Source of the DNA: Lactiplantibacillus paraplantarum
Lineage (GTDB): Bacteria > Bacillota > Bacilli > Lactobacillales > Lactobacillaceae
NCBI RefSeq assembly: GCF_003641145.1
Contig: NZ_CP032744.1
Location: 2,852,001-2,916,000 of the forward strand
DNA length: 64,000 nt
Reading direction: 5' to 3'
Below the pieces are notes generated by a model that made no database searches, was not told the DNA's origin, and saw only the letters and a program-made list of their open reading frames with translations. The position numbers were made by a program, and so were the translations under genes. Numbering within the stretch: the stretch's first letter is position 1; each line of letters opens with the position of its first letter. Shown here piece after piece: positions 61,512 to 64,000 of the stretch.

Positions 61512-62039
61512 CTAATTCAGTTTAATCAATCCCGCCGCCAACAAAAACATGTGGGTGACGACTGGACCGACAAAGGTAAAACCATGCCGATGTAAATCCT
61601 TCGCAACCCGGGCACCGAGGGGCGAGCGCGTCGGTAATTCATCATCGGGGGCCGGCATAATGACCGGCGTCGCATCGACAAACGCCCACAGGTAGTTACT
61701 AAAGCTACCATACTCGGCCTGTAACTGTTGAATGGCACGCGCATCCTGAATAATTGCACGTAACTTACGCCCATTGTGCATCACTTTGGGCGTAATCATC
61801 AACCGTTCAAAATCCGGCTCATCCATGGCAGCGACAGCATCCACACGTAATCCCGCCATGTGTTGTCGCAACACTGGTAACTGACTGGCGGCGACTCGCC
61901 AGCCCAAGCCGACTTGCAAGATACCGACCACTAATAATTCAAATAAGACGTGGTCATCATGCGTAGGCGTACCAAAGTAAGCATCATAATCTACGACCCC
62001 GTTAGCCGTAATATCGTTAAAATCATCTGGGCTAATCAT
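61512..62039 (-). CDS. DNA-3-methyladenine glycosylase I (Tag)-like protein, probably inactive as a glycosylase
   Basis: The 175-residue protein follows the Tag fold: DAYFGTPTHDDHVLFELLVV, LQVGLGWRVA, and the end FTFVGPVVTHMFLLAAGL. In E. coli Tag a His and Cys near the start and a His-Cys pair at the end bind zinc, and a Glu before QAGLSW is catalytic. All of these are missing here (Gly replaces the Glu). The ATG at 62039 overlaps the folP stop, so it belongs to the folate operon. A changed function is likely. Confidence 0.65.
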   Translation of the reverse strand: MISPDDFNDITANGVVDYDAYFGTPTHDDHVLFELLVVGILQVGLGWRVAASQLPVLRQHMAGLRVDAVAAMDEPDFERLMITPKVMHNGRKLRAIIQDARAIQQLQAEYGSFSNYLWAFVDATPVIMPAPDDELPTRSPLGARVAKDLHRHGFTFVGPVVTHMFLLAAGLIKLN

Positions 62040-63180
62040 TATTAGATAACCAATAGCCATTCTCAATCCGCCCTAACAGCGTGATCAATTGTTTGGTTTC
62101 AGCCACATCATGGACCCGAATGATTCGGCCACCCTTAAGCATCATTGCCGCTTCGGTCACCAACGTCATCGGTAACCGATCTTCCTTCTTCAATCCTAGC
62201 AACAAACCTAAGTAGCCTTTCCGCGAAATAGCTACCATCATTGGGCGTCGCAAATAATTAAACTCGTCAATATTTCGCATCATCACGTAATCCTGCTCAC
62301 CATGTGCAACTTGTGAATAGCCAATCCCTTGATCCAAAGCAATCCGTTCAATATCAATTCCATGGCTTGTGAGCGTTGCCAGATTCTGCTCAAAAAAGTC
62401 CCGCATACTGCTCGTCAAATCAGTATACTCCTGCTCACGACTACTATGCATTGTTAGCAAACCAACATGACTGTCAGCCAACAGCTTGAGCTTCCGGGGA
62501 TCATCCGTAAAGGCATTCACATCATTAATAATGCTGACACCCGCTTCCAAGACGGCTTGCATGACATCGTACTTATAAGTGTCGACTGCTAACACTGCTT
62601 CTGGGAATCGTTCCTTGATTGCCCGAATATATGGCAATGTCCGCTCTAATTCGACTTCTGGTGTGACTTCAGTAAAACCAGGCCGCGTCGTTTGTCCGTT
62701 CACCTCAATCACATCGGCACCCGCCTGTAACATCTCATCCACGTGGTTGAGCACATCATCCTTAGTCTTGTACTGACCACCATCAAAAAAGGAGTCGGGT
62801 GTGATATTCATGATGCCATAAATCATCGGCTTTTTCGTGAGGTTAAAACGATGCTCACCGGCCTGCCAGAAAACATCATATTGTTTCATAATTTGAGTCA
62901 ATTGAATTTGAACGATTGCTTGATCCGTAAAGACCAGCGACCACTGGTGAGCCAGCTGGCGGCCGGCCGCCTGATTCAATAAAACTGTTAACTGTTCAGG
63001 ACTAGCCTGAACAACCCCATCTAATTGCTGACAGAGTTGGGTTAATCGGAGTTGCTGCTCCCGATTATAATCACTAAAACGCAAAACTAATTGTTGTTGT
63101 CGCTGAACTTGGGCATTCAACGCCTGACTCGCAAAATCCGTTGCTTGTGCTAATGAACTGGTGACATCTTGTACTAACAT
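62032..63180 (-). CDS. folP: FolP, dihydropteroate synthase with N-terminal extension
   Basis: The 382-residue enzyme joins p-aminobenzoate to dihydropterin pyrophosphate in folate synthesis. The catalytic barrel starts near residue 115 (IYGIMNITPDSFFDGG), with GADVIEVNGQTTRPG (usual IDxGGESTRPG, so Glu to Gln here), VAISRKGYLG and the final IIRVHDV. An extra N-terminal region of about 110 residues precedes it, as in other lactobacilli. The ATG follows a short gap after the XTPase gene. Confidence 0.94.
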   Translation of the reverse strand: MLVQDVTSSLAQATDFASQALNAQVQRQQQLVLRFSDYNREQQLRLTQLCQQLDGVVQASPEQLTVLLNQAAGRQLAHQWSLVFTDQAIVQIQLTQIMKQYDVFWQAGEHRFNLTKKPMIYGIMNITPDSFFDGGQYKTKDDVLNHVDEMLQAGADVIEVNGQTTRPGFTEVTPEVELERTLPYIRAIKERFPEAVLAVDTYKYDVMQAVLEAGVSIINDVNAFTDDPRKLKLLADSHVGLLTMHSSREQEYTDLTSSMRDFFEQNLATLTSHGIDIERIALDQGIGYSQVAHGEQDYVMMRNIDEFNYLRRPMMVAISRKGYLGLLLGLKKEDRLPMTLVTEAAMMLKGGRIIRVHDVAETKQLITLLGRIENGYWLSNND

Positions 63181-63204
63181 CTACTCCACCGATCCTTCCA
63201 ATTT

Positions 63205-63792
63205 TTAAAGTTTTGTGATTAATTTTAAGGCGGCTTGTCCCCGGTGCGTCAGTGGGATACGCCACGTTGTTGGTAATTCGGCCAGGGTCTTGCCATAGCG
63301 TGATAACCAAAAGATGTGATCGAATCCGCCAGAATAGCGACCAATTTGGGATTGCGCGATATAACCAGCGACGGCCGCTTGTACGACCACGATCCGACCA
63401 TCTGGCCAAGCAGCCGCTAACGTTGCACGCATCACGGCACGCCGCTGAGCACTAGGAACATCGCGTAGCGCCGCTAAAATCGCTTGATTACGATCAGAAC
63501 CGCCGACTGCCACGCCTAAGTCCCGTGCCGTTGTTACCCCTAATAAATCTGGTAATGCCGGGATTTCTAAGCCACTGTCATCCGCAATGACCGGCACACC
63601 TAGTTGTTGCGCGCCAAAACGGGCCTTAGCCACGGCATTGTCACTGTAACTAGTCGTCGTTTCAGTCGGAAAGGTTAGGCGGGGATACCTGGATAAGTAC
63701 TGGCGAGCGGTTAAGCCGTAGTAATCTAAACAGGCAATCAAATCGCGACTTTTCCCCTCATTATTAGAGGCAATCAACCAAGTATTCATCAT
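63205..63792 (-). CDS. RdgB/HAM1-family non-canonical purine NTP pyrophosphatase
   Basis: The 195-residue enzyme hydrolyses XTP, ITP or dITP to the monophosphate. Family motifs are WLIASNNEGKSRDL at the N-terminus, SYSDNAVAKARFGA, VIADDSGLEIPAL and GFDHIFW. It lies between folC and folP; its start overlaps the folC stop (ATGA), so it is translationally coupled. In this cluster it may instead remove pyrophosphate from the folate precursor dihydroneopterin triphosphate, a role suggested by context only. Confidence 0.9.
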   Translation of the reverse strand: MMNTWLIASNNEGKSRDLIACLDYYGLTARQYLSRYPRLTFPTETTTSYSDNAVAKARFGAQQLGVPVIADDSGLEIPALPDLLGVTTARDLGVAVGGSDRNQAILAALRDVPSAQRRAVMRATLAAAWPDGRIVVVQAAVAGYIAQSQIGRYSGGFDHIFWLSRYGKTLAELPTTWRIPLTHRGQAALKLITKL

Positions 63793-64000
63793 TGGCCCAA
63801 CCCCGGCCAGCCAGCCTGTTGTAACTCACGAATAACGTAAAATGACCCTGTCACAATAATTGCGCTATTAGCTGTCGCTTGTTGCTTTGCTTGGGCCAGT
63901 GCGTCCGTAATCGTTGTGGCCGTCAGAATAGTTGGTAGTTGCGCCAAATTGGTCGCCGCCATAAATGCTGGTGTCAACAAGTTCGTGGCCGTTTGCGCCA
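63789..64000 (-). CDS. folC: FolC, folylpolyglutamate/dihydrofolate synthase, N-terminus outside window
   Basis: The frame is open to the window edge, so only the last 70 codons are present. The end AIIVTGSFYVIRELQQAGWP is the usual C-terminus of Mur-ligase-type FolC (typically VTGSLY). It is the upstream partner of the XTPase and folP genes in a folate operon. The catalytic P-loop lies outside. Confidence 0.85.
   Translation of the reverse strand, partial: AQTATNLLTPAFMAATNLAQLPTILTATTITDALAQAKQQATANSAIIVTGSFYVIRELQQAGWPGLGQ

Noticed and set aside
45805..64000. CRISPR arrays, tRNA or rRNA genes
   Set aside because: None was seen here or elsewhere in the window: no regularly spaced repeats, cloverleaf or rRNA sequence was recognised.

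Overview
The window looks like chromosomal DNA of Lactiplantibacillus plantarum or a very close relative. It has moderate GC, lactobacillus-style PTS and regulator genes, the C30 carotenoid pair crtN-crtM, divergent purB/purA-guaC, and a folate cluster order (folC, XTPase, folP) familiar from that species. This is recognition from protein sequence and gene order; no search was run. No rRNA, tRNA or CRISPR array was seen.

Layout. 1-1.2 kb: 3' end of an RlmD-type rRNA methyltransferase and an unknown gene. 1.5-9.9 kb: a minus-strand operon of two ceramidase-like proteins, a beta-glucoside-type PTS and an amidohydrolase-like protein, divergent from a LysR regulator. The PTS gene is cut by an IS3-family element with a 5-bp duplication. 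10-23.7 kb: two NmrA-type reductases, a HAD phosphatase with a DeoR regulator, a MerR regulator, a second PTS (A-B-C order), an HhH-GPD glycosylase, an FMN reductase, a condensation-like protein, PerR, a bacteriocin-immunity-like protein and a phosphoesterase. 23.8-24.4 kb: a long noncoding element with nested inverted repeats, flanked by 13-bp direct repeats. A partial relative lies at 36.85-36.98 kb.

25-33.4 kb: lrgBA, a DegV protein, a YugP-type protease, crtNM and an alpha/beta hydrolase. Between them lie four plus-strand intergenic transcription units that look like a family of small RNAs. Each has a -10 box, several hairpins with C-rich or CU-rich loops, and an intrinsic terminator. 33.6-47.9 kb: glycerate kinase, a disulfide oxidoreductase, purB, purA-guaC, a tyrosine phosphatase, cardiolipin synthase, an amino-acid permease and Kup.

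47.9-52.9 kb: an AT-rich accessory islet between core genes. It holds an S24 self-cleaving repressor, a divergent ArpU-type activator, and a large peptidoglycan-binding / Rv2525c-like protein with a hydrophobic C-terminus. It also holds a small membrane protein and an ATPase fragment. The repressor-activator gap carries three related operators placed on two well-formed promoters, as in a phage lysis-lysogeny switch, but no other phage genes are present. This is the best candidate for an undescribed system, together with the small-RNA family.

53-64 kb: an AI-2E-family permease, a T-box-controlled MetE-like protein, an SMR pair, hemolysin III, an ArsR/CDF metal-efflux pair, a fused amino-acid ABC transporter, and the end of the folate operon with a Tag-like protein that lacks key residues.
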